Assembly (NCBI GenBank): GCA_036583965.1
Contig: JAZBQD010000027.1
Span: forward strand, 28,527,001 to 28,591,000
Origin: Prunella strophiata
Taxonomy: Eukaryota > Chordata > Aves > Passeriformes > Prunellidae
Reading direction: 5' to 3'
Length of the DNA stretch: 64,000 nt
This document shows, in pieces, positions 1 through 11,764 of the stretch. The position numbers were made by a program, and so were the translations under genes. Within the stretch, counting starts at the first letter, position 1; each line of letters starts with the position of its first letter. Under the pieces are notes generated by a model, which worked only from the letters and a program-made list of their open reading frames with translations, searched no databases and had not been told where the DNA came from.

Positions 1-1038
1 TTTTAAGCTCTCTGATTTGGATACTTGAAAGAAAGGTGAGATATTTGGATCTGTGGTTCCAGACCACTAGAAGATGAAGTGGGATATGTGGCAGTTGTAG
101 TAATTAAATTCTGATCTTCCTACTTTTATGACTATCTGCAGTTTTGAGCATGTCAGCAAGTCTCTTCAGCTTGTGTTTCTTCCATCTCTGTTTCCAAATC
201 ACAGATGGTTTAAGGCATTTCCAATTTAACTGCTGTTTTGTGAAGGATTGTTTCAGTCCTTACGTGGAAGATCTCCTTGTTATTTAGGTTGACAGATGGA
301 AAGGATATACACCAGAGATTTGGCTGTTTTGGTGGTGATGTTGAATAGCTTTGAAAGCTGTAAAGAATAAAATGAGAAAATTTAAAATCCTAGCTTTGGA
401 GAATTGAGACGTGACATCCATGTTGTGAGATTACATATAGAAGGAGAAGGAGATAAGAGGGAAGCTTGAAATCATGTCAGTGGAGAAGAAGGTGAGATAC
501 TCTGCAAAGGAAGAGGGGAGGAAAAAAAAAGACAGCTGTGAGTGAAGGAGAGTAACCACTGTGAAGCCCTTCTCCTGGGGGCAGAGGGGCTCATCACTAA
601 CAAGGATGAGGATATTTGCCTTAAAAAGGAAAAAGGAAAAGGATGGCTGGAAAGCCAGATGGAAACAGCTCAAGGCAATGGAAACAGACACAGTACTGAA
701 GTGTTCTTTGGGAAGCTGAGGGAGGCAAGGCAGTAATCTTCCCATAACATAACCTGGCCACTGTGGAGTTGTGAGGAAGCAAACTCTGACTTTGTTTTCC
801 ATAGGAAGATGATCTTTGTGTGTCTTTGAATTGAAACTACAGCTTGCTCCATAGGCTGGGATGTTAGTGCAGGCTTTACTCTTCTCATGAAACACTGTTG
901 TCCAGCTCTTCCTTCTTTGTCTAGCCTGAGCTGCTCCCCGTTCTTGGTGCACTGGAAGGTGACCGAGGGCAGCTGTAGCTGCTGTTGCTGTGCAGGGGTG
1001 GTTCCCTGAAGGGCTGCTTGGTTCCCCTCTGGCTGCAG
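1..1038 (+). other. FAM20B: FAM20B intron (3' part)
   Basis: Intronic sequence upstream of the first visible FAM20B coding exon. It ends in the acceptor CTGCAG at 1033-1038. The open frames here show no resemblance to the earlier FAM20B exons, which must lie upstream of the window. I see no repeat or RNA gene in it. Confidence 0.8.
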
Positions 1039-1230
1039 GTGGGAGTATGACGAGAGCTACTGCGACGCCGTGAAGAAAACGTCCCCGTACGACTCGGGCC
1101 CGCGCCTGCTGGACATCATCGACACGGCCATCTTTGACTACCTGATCGGCAACGCCGACCGGCACCACTACGAGAGCTTCCAGGATGATGAGGGAGCCAG
1201 CATGCTCATCCTGCTGGACAATGCCAAAAG
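1039..1230 (+). CDS. FAM20B: FAM20B coding exon with catalytic Asp and metal-binding motif
   Basis: The acceptor is CTGCAG at 1033-1038 and the donor is AAAAG/GTGAGC at 1231. The exon enters in phase 2 (one base completes an Arg codon before WEYDESY) and leaves in phase 2 within a Ser codon. It encodes about 64 residues including [22 protein letters not shown] and LLDNAK. Confidence 0.96.
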
Positions 1231-4200
1231 GTGAGCCTGGGCACTGTCCTGGTGGCCTAGCAGTGGTGAGTGCAAGGGCACACATTTATCTGCTCTGTCA
1301 CTCTGTTTTCTCTCGCTAATTTATTCTTTAATATCTTTTGTAATAGTCTTTCCTTTTTATCAGAAATTATTCTCCAAATCTTACGGTCCTTCAAAGGCTG
1401 TGGTGCTGACAGGACAAGGGGAAATGGATTCAAACTGAAAGAAAGTGGGTTTAGATCAGATAGTAGGAAGAAATTCTTCCCTCTGAGGTTGGGGAGGTCC
1501 CGGCACAGGCTGCCCAGAGAAGCTGTGGCTGCCTCTGGATCCCTGGAAGTGTCCAAGGCCAGGTTGGATGAGGCTTAGAGCACCCCTGGTCTAGTGGGAA
1601 GTGTCCCTGCCCACGACAGGGGGATGGAACAAGATGAGCTTTAACCCAACTCTTCCAACCCAAACCACTTTAGGACTCTATGATTCTGTTCTGTGCTCTA
1701 GATACTCTTCTGTCTTGGCAAAGCCCAAGCTCAAGCTACAGAAGCTTCCCATTAACAGAGTAATTCCCAAAGCAACTTTCAAAGGTTTACTCAAGTCTCT
1801 CCTCCTATCCCCAGGAATGCTCTTTCCTTTTAGGCTTTTAATTAATGGAAGATTGAAAACTTTGGCTTTTTTATTTATCACCAGTCAGTATAAGTGAGTG
1901 CTTTAATAAAGATCTTTCTAAAATGTGTTTCTGAATAATTGGGCATTCTTTGCCTTCTAGATATGCCTACTCTGCCTACTCTAAACTTAAAGTTTAGAAT
2001 GGAGGTAGAAGTGATACCAAACACAAAATTGATGATGTTCTAAATGTGGACATTAACTCTTAGCTGAACAAAAATGTTTTAAAAATGTGTTAAGAATGTG
2101 AGTTCTTCTGTCCTTGCTATAGTTTTTTTGTATGTTGTCCACTATAGTTTAGGTTAAAAATCATATTGAAGACACAGCCTTGCTTAAATCATAACAATGT
2201 GATTAATTTTTCTTAAAACCATAAAGGTCATCTACTTGCCTTTCTCATAATTTAGTCCAGCAATTCTGGATTATTTATTTTTCTGGTGGGCACTCCCATG
2301 TGCAGTGGCAGTGAGTTTCCCTTCTGTGAAGGACCAGCAGTTCCTGTGGCAGGCTCTGCTCTGGCTTTGCACACCACTTGTACCAAGTGCACACAGCACT
2401 TGAGATCTTGGAGATCCTTGGAAGGCTTGGAGTTACCTTTCTTTTCCCATTTATCTTTTGTATAATGGTTCTGTCCTTCCTTCCATCTTTCCATCCATCC
2501 TTCCTGCCATCAGCTTGTTCAGTAATACTCCAGTATGACAGCAGGATGCATTCCACATTGGAACTGCTTAATTACTGCTGCTTTAGGTGTAATTTGGCAA
2601 AAATGCTCTTTCTGTTCCTCACTGACAATGTGCTAGGAGGAAGGAAGATAATGGATTAGTCACTGGAAGTGAATATGGGGTTTGAAGGTCAAGTCCTTTT
2701 GTTATGGTACTTTCCTATGGCATTATGAAATTATTTTTGGTGGGGCTTTGCTAGCTGACAGAAAATTGTTTTCTTGAAAATCTAAGTGATTTATTTATAA
2801 TAAAATTTTAAATTACTTTCAGCTCCTTTGAAATAATGGGTAGGGGACAGTTTTTCATAGAACCTTGGTAGAACTCAATTTGGAAGGGACCCATAAGGAT
2901 CATTGACCCCAACTCTTTGTTTCTTACAGGGCTACCTAAAATTAACCATGTGAGTAAGAACAGATGCTCCTTGGTGCCATGACCACTTCCCTGGGAGCTT
3001 ATTGAATTTTAAAGCTATAAATAATAGAATTATTTGGGCAGCATAAAGCCAGGCCCCTACAGAAACTTATCTTTATTGAAGAGAAAGTTCTTAGTTGAAA
3101 ACAGTATTATGAGGAAGGTGAAACTATGAAAAATAAATCCAGCATGTGTTTAGATGAAGCTTGAAATGCTATGGAAGCCTTCTGGCTTGAAATGTTTAAG
3201 TTGATCACCTTGTTAGTGAACTGTGGCTCTAATGGTTGCTGCTGTTTGGTTCCTTCCCTGCCCAGCTGTGTCAGACAGGCAAAGCTCCCATTCTGCATGC
3301 CCAGAATACCAGTTATTCCTTACCCTTGCATCATTTCTAAACTCCTCTGAAATGCCTCTCTAAGGTGCCTTGGTCTGATAAAGAGCTGGGTATACTGTGC
3401 TGCTTCTGTTTACCTGCTTAGCTGACGCTGATGAAAGTTATATCTGTGACTGGTCATGGCCTGTTTATATTTTAATTTAAATTATTTGATCTCTTGGAGC
3501 ATGAAATTGCCTAGTATTGATTTCTTTGAATTCTTTACAAAGCTCTTTATGTTGAGAACAGGAGTTCAGCTGTTTCACTTGGTTTTCATTTTGCTTTTCA
3601 GCTTTGGAAACCCTGCCCTGGATGAAAGAAGCATCTTGGCTCCTCTCTATCAGTGCTGCATGTAAGTGAAACACAGGGGTTCTGTTCACTTTACTTATGT
3701 AATTGCTGTCCTTAGGTTTGCAGTATCATTAACTTGGGAGCCTTCTGGCAACCTGAAAAGGTTTGCTCAGGTCCACAGTGCTGTACTTTTTTGAGATACT
3801 GTCTGTTTGATGGATTGTCACTGCCCAAGAAGCTGAGGAATCCATTTTCCTGAAGGCAGAGGGTTACCTGCAGAAAGTGGTCTCACCTCCAGATCACTGG
3901 TTCAGGTCTGTTCACAGTCAGTGTGACAGGCACTTTGCATCTGCAGCTGTCCCCATCTAGCTCCTGACAAATCAACGTTCACATCCCAGCTTGAGTTCTC
4001 CCTGACAGTGGTGAAGGATGGCAATTTAATAACTTCAAACATGGTTTCTAAAAAAAAACCTGTAGCCCTACTCAGGGGGCTCCTCTCAAGTAAAATTTGT
4101 CATTTCTTTGCAGAGTTTTGTTTCAAATTCTTTAGCTTTCCTACATTAGTTTTAAATGTATGTTTAATGTCAGTGCTTTATTGAGATTCTTCTGGAGTCT

Positions 4201-5412
4201 TTGTCATCTTGATTCCCCCAAATGCAACCAGAGGAGAAGTTTATCTCTGTAAGAGACTTTACAATTTCCAGCTTTTCAGATTTTCCTTCTTTCTGGTACT
4301 GGGCAAATGCCAATATGATACTTAATTTGCATTATTGTTTTAACTGTAGGTTTGTTACAACACTTTCTTATTTTGCTGGTTTTATTGGAAGCCATCAAGC
4401 CCAAGAGTTTAGACCAGGGATGCTAAAGATTTGGCCCTGAAAGATTTGGGGGAGAATCCCAAGAGACTTCACAGAACATGAGAGTTGAGATGGGCTGACA
4501 TGAACAAACTCAGTGGCCAGTGAAGAGGAAAGGTCACTGCTGTGTTCTCTTTCTTGGAAGTTTGGTCAACTGCCTTTTGTCCTTTGTGATTCATTATTGG
4601 TCAGTGATGCTCTTCCTGAGGTGACCTTTGTTTGAGTTTGTTGATTCCTTTTCCTTTTCCATTCTTTTGAAAGAAGGGGGACCTTTCCTTTTTCTTTCTT
4701 TTTCCTTTTTTTTAAGTTCTATTTTTCCTGGTTTTTCCAATGTGCCTTTTCATTATTCCCTGTTCCTTTAACTTTTTTCCTTTTCTTTCCTTTTCCTTCC
4801 TTTTTCCTTTCCTTTTTCCTTTCCTTTTTCCTTTCCACTTTTTACTTCCTTTTTCCTTTCCTTTTCCTTTCCTTTTTTCCTTCCTTTTTCCTTTCCTTTT
4901 TCCTTTCCTTTTCCTGCATCTGGTAGCCCTCAGGACTGAAGACTTCTGTGATCTCAGCTGGAAGTGTTCCTGTGTAATATCAGAGTTATGTCACACCGGA
5001 TTGATTCTTCATTACCTTTAATTTTCAAGTTTCATTAGATTCTGTCTGTGATGCAGTTCCACCTGGATCCTGCCATCCCAAACCCACTTCTGCAATGAGT
5101 CTCCATTCTTGATGAGCCGGTATTCCCAGTGGGATGTGGCAGGACCCTGGTGTGGTGATGTGTGTTTGTTTCTTTTGCAGCATCCGGGTTTCTACCTGGA
5201 ACAGGCTGAATTACCTGAAGAACGGAGTCCTGAAGTCTGCCTTAAAAACTGCCATGTTGCATGACCCCATCTCACCTGTGCTCTCCACCCCTCACCTGGA
5301 TGCCCTGGACCAGCGGCTCCTCAGCATCCTGGCTACAGTGAAGCAGTGCACAGACCAGTTTGGGCCAGATGTTGTGCTGGTGGAAGACAGGATGACTCTG
5401 TCTCACTTGTAA
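1039..5412 (+). CDS. FAM20B: FAM20B glycosaminoglycan xylosylkinase, C-terminal exons (5' part outside the window)
   Basis: Coding exons 1039-1230, 3602-3661 and 5181-5412 join in phase to give the last 160 residues plus TAA. FAM20B (about 409 aa in human) is a Golgi-lumen kinase of the secretory FAM20 family. It phosphorylates xylose in the tetrasaccharide linker of proteoglycans and so promotes glycosaminoglycan chain elongation. The visible part holds the key C-lobe motifs: NADRHHYE with the catalytic Asp, and LLDNAKS with the metal-binding Asp, the FAM20 counterpart of DFG. Conserved cysteines (QCC) follow, and the protein ends in EDRMTLSHL. The sequence follows vertebrate FAM20B closely and differs clearly from FAM20A and FAM20C. 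TOR3A lies downstream on the same strand, as in human. The N-terminal membrane anchor and N-lobe are outside the window. Confidence 0.97.
1395..1690 (+). repeat. CR1 LINE 3' fragment
   Basis: The stretch follows the CR1 3' consensus: a segment like 'caaactgaaagaaagtggg', then 'aggaagaaattcttcc', 'ggctgcccagagaagctgtgg' and 'gtccaaggccaggttggatg'. It ends at 'gactctatgattctg', the CR1 terminal ATTCTRTG motif. It is a 5'-truncated non-LTR copy in sense orientation, clearly diverged from consensus. Confidence 0.9.
2855..3001 (-). repeat. CR1 LINE fragment, inverted
   Basis: It begins 'tcatagaaccttgg' and continues 'tttggaagggaccca' and 'gaccacttccctgggagc', which is the complement of a CR1 3' end. 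It is a diverged truncated copy within the FAM20B intron. Confidence 0.8.
3602..3661 (+). CDS. FAM20B: FAM20B 60-bp coding exon
   Basis: The exon is flanked by TTTTCAG at 3595-3601 and GTAAGTG at 3662. It encodes the segment [19 protein letters not shown] and is phase 2 on both sides, so it fits between its neighbours without a frame change. The polypyrimidine tract before the acceptor is good. Confidence 0.96.
3662..5180 (+). other. FAM20B: Last FAM20B intron
   Basis: GT-AG intron of 1.5 kb. Apart from the long CCTTTT-type tract (about 4640-4916) it holds nothing I can name. Confidence 0.85.
4640..4916 (+). repeat. Polypyrimidine microsatellite (CCTTTT/CTTTC type)
   Basis: This is a nearly pure pyrimidine run of alternating CCTTTT, CCTTTC and TTTCC units, densest at about 4773-4915. 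It lies about 265 bp upstream of the last FAM20B acceptor. Such homopurine-homopyrimidine runs can form triplex (H-DNA) structure and often vary in length between individuals. Confidence 0.9.
5181..5412 (+). CDS. FAM20B: FAM20B terminal coding exon
   Basis: The acceptor is TCTTTTGCAG at 5171-5180. The exon begins by completing an Ile codon, then reads [19 protein letters not shown] through to EDRMTLSHL and TAA at 5410-5412. The C-terminus has Thr where human has Pro (EDRMPLSHL). Confidence 0.97.
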
Positions 5413-5894
5413 TCGTTGCGGAACACAAGATGAAACTCCTTTTTTTAAAAACAAACAAACAAAAAAGTGATAGAAAAACAGCACAATCAGTTCAGAAGGG
5501 CTGTGGCCAAGATGGACTGACATGAACAGGAAAGCTCCTGAGCCAGAGGAAGGGAGGTGACCCTGGCTTTTTCCTTGGTCTGGCAGCAGTGAGAGGTGGG
5601 AAGGAGGCCTGGGGTGGCTCAGCCCCCGTGGTGGCATCGTGGCCACTGTGGCGTGTCCATTGCCGGCAGTGGGCGTCGCGCTGGATGAAAACGGCTCTGG
5701 TTGCTGGTGCAGAGTGTGGAATACAGAACTCCTTTGTGGACTGGATCTGGAGGGGACCAACAGAGATGAACAGTACAGTCCCCTCCCCTTCTCTTCCCCC
5801 TGTACTCTGGCAAGTTTGTTCATTCAGGGTTGTACACAATCAGCTCTGAGCTGGTTGGGCATTTTACTGCTTCTCTAGAGAACGAGCAGGGGCG

Positions 5895-5900
5895 AATAAA
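5895..5900 (+). terminator. FAM20B: Candidate proximal poly(A) signal of FAM20B
   Basis: AATAAA in the context 'ggcgaataaaataac', 483 bp after the stop codon. It could give a short 3' UTR form. No transcript evidence is visible. Confidence 0.4.
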
Positions 5901-8659
5901 ATAACTATTGGACTGAAGAGTTGTGCCACCCCCCCGGGGGTGGGATGTTCTTCTCATTGTCTGAGGGGTGGGAGAGGGGACCTCTGCTGCTCACTTGGCT
6001 TTTCCTTGATAAAAGGCTGGGAAAGGGGGCTGCCTCATATGTGATAATGCTTCAGTGTTTTTGCTGAAGTCCTGTCAAAGGTTTATCCACAGGGTTGGAG
6101 ATTTAGGAGAGGACAGGGTGGTTATACAGCACTTGATAATTAAGGGGTTATAGTAAGTTTCTATGTGTCTTGTCCCTTTTTTTTTTTTTTTTAAGGAATC
6201 TGGCAAGGTCTGAGTAGAGAAAATATCCTTGCAGTCCTGTGCCCATTATAACCAAATGTTCATTCTCCTGTAGCTGAGGAGGACAGAATCTGTCCTTGGA
6301 AGCAGTTCTGTGTAGCGAGGTCAGGCTGCTTTACTGTGAGCCCTGAGTGCTGTGGAGCCTCTGGGCATGTGGGACTGGGGGAAGAGATGTTTGCTGAACT
6401 TCCCCAGTCACCAGCAGTAACCTGAGGTGGGCAGACAACCCTGAGCTGTGGTCTGTCTTCTTCATCTCACCTGAGAGAGCTTTCTGCTGTTCCCTTTGAC
6501 CACAGATCAGCACTGCTGGTTCTTGGGACACCAGTGTAGGGGTCCCACTTTCACCTGGTTTGGCTGTGGCTGAGCTCAGAAGCTGTGACCACTTCTAGGA
6601 AGTTTTCTGCCTTCCCCAGTTGCTTCCTGCAACCCCCACTGCGATGTTCTGCCTGGGATGGTCATCCAGGAGTCCTCACTAATGGTTTTGCTGTGAACAG
6701 AGAAAAGTTGGCATTTCAGGGCAGGCTTGCAGCACTCATCTTGTGGTAATCCTGTTGTCCTTTAGCACTGCACCCTGTGCTGCCAATGAGTTTGTGTCAT
6801 AAAACTGATCACCTTGGGGCAGGTCTCAGTTTGTGTTTCCAGAAGAGAAGCTGCTTCATCACTTTCCAAATTGAACAGCTTTGCATCAGTGTTCAGCCAG
6901 CATGGTCCTTAATGCAAGAAAGGAGCTCCCTTCCCCAAGTGATTACAGGTTACTGAACTTGAGAGCAAGAGCACCAAAATGTCAGTTTGAGCCCTTTTCC
7001 TTGATTTTCCTGTCAGGATTTCTCTGACTGCAGTGTGGCAGGCAGGTAAAGAGCTGTTTTCTATTCTTGCATCTTGGCCACACCTGATCCAGGAGGTGTC
7101 AGGGAGAGAGTTTATCTGAAAAACTCTCAGGCATTGGTTTATTTTGTTGAAATCTTTTTCTCATTGCATGAGCAGAGAGCATCTTGAAAGTAGAATGTGA
7201 CTGTTTGCCTGAGATTGAATTCTATGTTATTCTTGCTCTCTTCTAAACTTGGCCACAATCATAGATGCCATAGAGCAATGAGATGGATGGGATGGGATCT
7301 GGAGTTATTTACTGGAGTTCTTAGTCAGGATGACACACAGCCAGCTTTGAGGACACTGTGAAGCTCATACCTCTATCACCTGATAACAGAACACTGCTTT
7401 AGAAGCTGTGGGTGGTGCCTGTGGGACAGGAGCAAGTGCTAGTTTAAGCTGTTTCCCAGGAAATTTCAGATTGTTTACCCAAAGGGGAGATAGTGAAACA
7501 CATGATTGGTGGCTTGTAGCATTTCTAAAAGCTTATTCTTCTCTTTGAGCTTAAACATGGGCTCTTAATATTTTGGGAGGGATCTACCAAAATTTAATTT
7601 TTGATTTCTATATGATAACTCTTGATATTTACATTTGATATAATAATGGGCTCAAAAAAAGGTCTTTCAGTCTTTGAAATTAAATTAGTGTTGAGGACTT
7701 ACATATTGCTCTAAGCTAAAGCTTTGGCTGTCAGATGGAACCTGGGGATGAGTTTTTCCCCAGTATAAATGTCAAAGATTTAAAGCAGGGTATTGGTTTA
7801 TTTTGGTTTACTTGTGGACAAAGGGCATGAAGTCCAGCATTATCAGTAGAAGGAAGCAAGAAATGGCTTCCTTTTTGGGATTGTTTTTTTATTTGTGATA
7901 TTGATGCTTCTGATTGCTGTAAACACTACTGGAGGTTGGGGTTCTGCAGCAGAAAAGAAAAATAAATTCCTCTCTTAAACCAAAATCAGGAAGATCTGTT
8001 TTTGGCCTTGTGGACAATTTCTTCCCTTTTGGCAGTGATGGTTGTTTTGCTTGAATACAGAACCCTTGAGAGATTTTAAATTGTTACCATTGCAAAGGAA
8101 ATGAGGAGCAGCATCCACGTGCCAACAGGGTCTGCTTGAATCTCTGAAAAAATAACATTGTTTGCAAGGCAGGTGCTCTGTGGAGGAGGTTTTCCAGACA
8201 CCTTCTGATTCTTGTTCACTGTGCACGTGTCACCCACTGGCCCCAGATGTTACACACTGGTTGAGTCGTGATTATCAATTATATCAGAGCACTGGAAGCA
8301 CAGAAATCAAGAACTAATTAAAGAACCTCATCAGCCATCTGCTATTTACCTCCTCCTTCCCAAGTCAGCCATCAGGCGGAGGAGACACTCGAGTCAGCTC
8401 TTCTTCCAGCAGCTGATGAACTGGAGTGTGTCTTGCCAAACAAACTTCAACTCAAAAGTACTAATTTATTGAGAAGGTAATTTATTTACTGCAGCAGCTG
8501 GAGCAGGATGCTGGAAACAGACCTCCCCTCTCGGATGTGCCAGAGGAGGCCCCTGGGAGCTGCTGCACAAATGGGGTTGCTAATAAGCAAACAGAATGCA
8601 ATCATGACTTTCTACTCCTATCCCTCGGGGTCAGATCCCACATAAAGCAACATTGTGTG

Positions 8660-8677
8660 AATAAAGATTTTAATAAA
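8660..8677 (+). terminator. FAM20B: Candidate distal tandem poly(A) signals of FAM20B
   Basis: Two AATAAA hexamers at 8660-8665 and 8672-8677, 12 bp apart, are followed within 50 bp by a T/C-rich stretch (tctctctctccctcc) that could act as the downstream element. This would give a 3' UTR of about 3.3 kb. Confidence 0.5.
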
Positions 8678-8695
8678 GCAACATTGATGGATTGC

Positions 8696-11029
8696 TTAAG
8701 TCTCTCTCTCCCTCCCCTGTCTGTCTCCCTCGAGTTCCAACATGTGGTGGGCTGAATGTGTGAAGTGTTTTGCTGCTGCTGTCTCCCAGTTACTCCTCTG
8801 CTAATGGTTGTCAATGGCATTTACTACAGTCATGCATATCCAAAAAATGCAGCTTGTTTGCCAGAGCCCTGTTGGTAAGGAAAGAAGAGTGTCCCAAAGG
8901 GGTACAGAAATTAAACACATCTAGATTGAGGTAGTGTTCTGCCCATGCATCCCATGGCCCTGCATCTGCTGGGCACATAGGCTGAGCCCTTGGCAGTGTC
9001 CCAGGAGCTGGTTCCATGGAGCCAGGGATGAATACTGGGTTGTGTGAGGTGGCTGTAGAATGGCAGGTGCTCTTGGCTGCCTTTGTTGAGCTTTTATTGG
9101 GATGGGCAGGTCACTGCTCCCCCAAGAGCAGAACTTTACTCAGGCTGGGGCAGTTTTTCTTAATGCCCCAATAGGGACTGTTTCAGAGGCAGGAGGTGAA
9201 GTACTTGTGAATTCAGGGATCTTTGACCTGCTCTGTAGCATCAGCTGGTGGTGTGAAACCTGTTTTTCTTTAAACTAGAGTTTCTCACTTGAAGCTTCAG
9301 ATTTCAGCATTGTTGAATTCTGTAAGAACTGCTTTCTGGGGTTTATTTTGAGGGTTTTGTGGGGGAGGATGTTCTGGGGTTTTTTGTTTCCTAGCATTGT
9401 GTGCTGACAGTAACTTTTCCTTTCCTCCATCTCTATTTTTGAGGTGCCAATTGCTCAGGGAGTGGGACAGGATTCTTGCTTGTGTATGAACAGTTCAACA
9501 GCTACAGATGCTTTTAAGTTCTGACAGGCAGAAACTGGCAGTTGAGAACTGTTGTTCCAAGCACTTTGTTGTGCTGCTGCTCTGTATTTTTGGAGTGGTT
9601 TGCCATAGTAACAGAGTGAGAATTTGTATAACTGGGAGATTTTAGTGTTTCAGATTATGTAATGAGTGTACTTTTACAAAAGAATGAACACAAACAACTT
9701 TGAGCCAATGGAGAACTAAAGGGGGTTGAAAATAAGCACTTTCCCTGAAGTCCTCAAATCCTTTCCCTACAATTTTTTTTATTGCATATAAAAAACTAGG
9801 AAAAGAAGTACTTAGTTCACATATCCCAAGTGTGGGACTGGTGATTTGTTCTTTGTAGAATCTCAATATTTTTAAGAGACTGGGGATGGATAGGACTTTG
9901 TAGGGGAAAAGGGAAGGAGGGGAAAGTACTCCTCTCATACCCTTTATTCTAGATCTTTCTTTTATTTAGTGATCTAATCCATAAGTGAGCTCTGCAGAAA
10001 GGCTCTTCTCCCCCTGCCTTCTGTCAGAGTGCAGAGATGGATGTGCAGAAGAAATTGCTGTATGGAAATAGGGAAAAAACTAAAAGATGGGTGCATGGCA
10101 TTTCCCTGGACAGCCTGTAAATGAAATTCTGGATTGTGAGGTTCCCTCGGAGTGTTTGTTGTCCCTAGCTGCATTGGAGTGTGGAATAAGCCAGGCATAA
10201 CCATTTCTTGTGATGCTGTTTTCTCTTCAGATGGCACCTGAGCTGAGCTGAGCCCAGGTGGTGGAGCCTTAATGAGGTTACTTGCTGCTCACCAGGACTG
10301 ATTGCCTGGAATAACCAGCTGTGAGAGACAAGCTGAGCATCTTCCCATCAACTCTAGGCATGTGCAGGTCCCTGCAGCTGCCTCTGCTGCCAGCCTCACT
10401 TCAAGATCAGCAAACTGCAGCTTGGGTTTCAGCAGAGGAAGGGGAAAACCCATGTGCTTCCTATCCCAGAATGACTGGAGTTGGAAGGGACCTTAAAGAT
10501 CATCCTGTTCCAAGCCCCTGCCATGGGCAGGGACATCTTCAATCAGACCAGGTTGCTCCAAGGTCCATCCAGCCCTTCCAGGGCTGTGGCAGCCACAGCT
10601 TCTCTGGGCATCCTGTGCCAGGCCCTCCTATAGAACTGGTTTTCCTTCTGGCTCTTACTGTGTGCTGCACTTGGGCAGGGCTGACATCCCAAGAATTATG
10701 CCATGAGCTGGTGCAGTGTTGGACAGTAGTTTATCCTTCAGAATTTTCTTTTTTCCTTTGGAACATGTAACCACCTATTTTTTATGGCATCTGTCCCTTT
10801 TAATAAGCCCTTTTCAGCTAGAGCAGTTATCCTGGGTGGGCAAAGTTTGAGTGCTCCAGCTATGATTTTTTTTTATAACTCTCTGTAAATGCTTGAGGTG
10901 CCTCAACTAATTTTCAGAAAGGCTGTCAGCAGTTTATTTTGCTAAGGCTACAGCAAGTTTGATTTTTATTTCTTTAATGCACTAATTTTAGTTCTGTTTA
11001 AGTTGTTGCACGTGGTGTTCAGGTTTTGG
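8696..11029. other. Intergenic region between FAM20B and TOR3A
   Basis: No open frame here resembles a known protein and no exon-like pattern is evident. One inverted CR1 fragment lies at about 10467-10625. The remainder is unremarkable unique sequence. Confidence 0.7.
10467..10625 (-). repeat. CR1 LINE fragment, inverted
   Basis: It reads 'cccagaatgactggagttg', 'gaagggaccttaaagatcat', 'gccatgggcagggacatc' and 'ccacagcttctctgggca', the complement of the CR1 3' region. The order of segments is intact, so this is one truncated insertion. Confidence 0.9.
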
Positions 11030-11265
11030 CCTTACTGTTTTTGTAGCTGAAGGGGCCGTTTTGTTAGTCGCAGTCTGTGAAATGAGGCTGTGTAATATTG
11101 GCAGGCACCTGTAGATGGTGATGCACTCTGCTCCGCGTCTGGGCTGCATCGGCCCCCGCTCCCATCCACCTGGACCAGGCTGGATTAATTCTATTTATGA
11201 TCCTCCTTACTTTTATTTTTCTGAGCGTGTGCGATAACTTTGAAATCCTTTCCATTTCCAAAGCG
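11030..11265. promoter_or_regulatory. Possible conserved non-coding element upstream of TOR3A
   Basis: A non-repetitive block just upstream of the CpG-rich TOR3A promoter. It contains an AT-rich cluster with TTAATTC and TCTATTTATGA (homeodomain-like and MEF2-like words) next to a GC-rich segment with CpG (ctccgcgtctgggctgcatc). It lacks coding periodicity and CR1 character. Conservation is suspected from composition only and was not tested. Confidence 0.25.
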
Positions 11266-11439
11266 TTTTGGCCTTGATCTCAGGATACTCGGCAGCCTGG
11301 ACAGCCGTGCTGCTCCCCCGCTGCTCCCTTGTTTCTGCCTCTTATTTTTGTGTCCCCTTTCACAGCACACTGAGGAACAGCTGCCATTTGCTCTTGTGGC
11401 TGTAAAACCTCAGCCAAGCCGCTGGGCTACTTAAAAAAC

Positions 11440-11764
11440 CAGATTATTTGCTTCCCCAGGCACTCGTTGCTGGTGCCGCAGCTCTGTGGGAGGCGGTGTC
11501 CGAGAGCCTCCCCGGGCCCCTCTCCAGCTCATTCCCCTCCCAGCCGGGGCTGGCCGGGCCCGGAGCCTCTGCTCGGCCACGGGCTTGGCTTTTGTCGCGT
11601 CCCCGTGGCTGGCACGGCGACAGGGAAGCCACGTCTGGCCGGGGCCGGCCCCGCCCGCGGCTGCTCCCCAGCAACGCCTCAGGAAGTGAGATCAGCTCGG
11701 GCCGGGGCGGCCCGCGGCTCTCAGCGGAGCCGGGCCGGGCCCTCTCCGTTCCCGCAGCGCTGCC
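11440..11764 (+). promoter_or_regulatory. TOR3A: TOR3A CpG-rich promoter and 5' UTR
   Basis: GC-rich, CpG-dense sequence begins near 11.45 kb and continues through exon 1 to about 12.06 kb, in contrast to the AT-richer DNA on both sides. It has no obvious TATA box, as is usual for a CpG-island promoter. The ATG at 11765 sits in a strong Kozak context (GCTGCCATGG). The exact transcription start cannot be read from sequence. Confidence 0.75.

Larger units (their letters stand above)
1231..3601 (+). other. FAM20B: FAM20B intron with two CR1 fragments
   Basis: GT-AG intron of 2.4 kb between phase-2 exons. It contains a plus-strand CR1 tail (about 1395-1690), a minus-strand CR1 fragment (about 2855-3001) and a short CCTT/CCAT-rich tract near 2470-2512. 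I see no other coding or RNA signal. Confidence 0.85.
5413..8695 (+). other. FAM20B: Probable FAM20B 3' UTR
   Basis: Non-coding sequence after the stop codon with no splice-like structure or gene match. AATAAA hexamers occur at 5895, 7961, 8660 and 8672. Vertebrate FAM20B mRNAs have a 3' UTR of several kilobases, so the tandem pair at 8660/8672 is a plausible main end and 5895 a proximal one. The 3' boundary is inferred. Short A-rich (5448-5466) and T-rich (about 6177-6193) runs are present. Confidence 0.55.

Noticed and set aside
431..1285. 284-codon minus-strand open frame across the FAM20B exon
   Set aside because: It is antisense to a real coding exon in a GC-rich stretch, has no recognisable domain and low-complexity composition, and shows no exon structure of its own.
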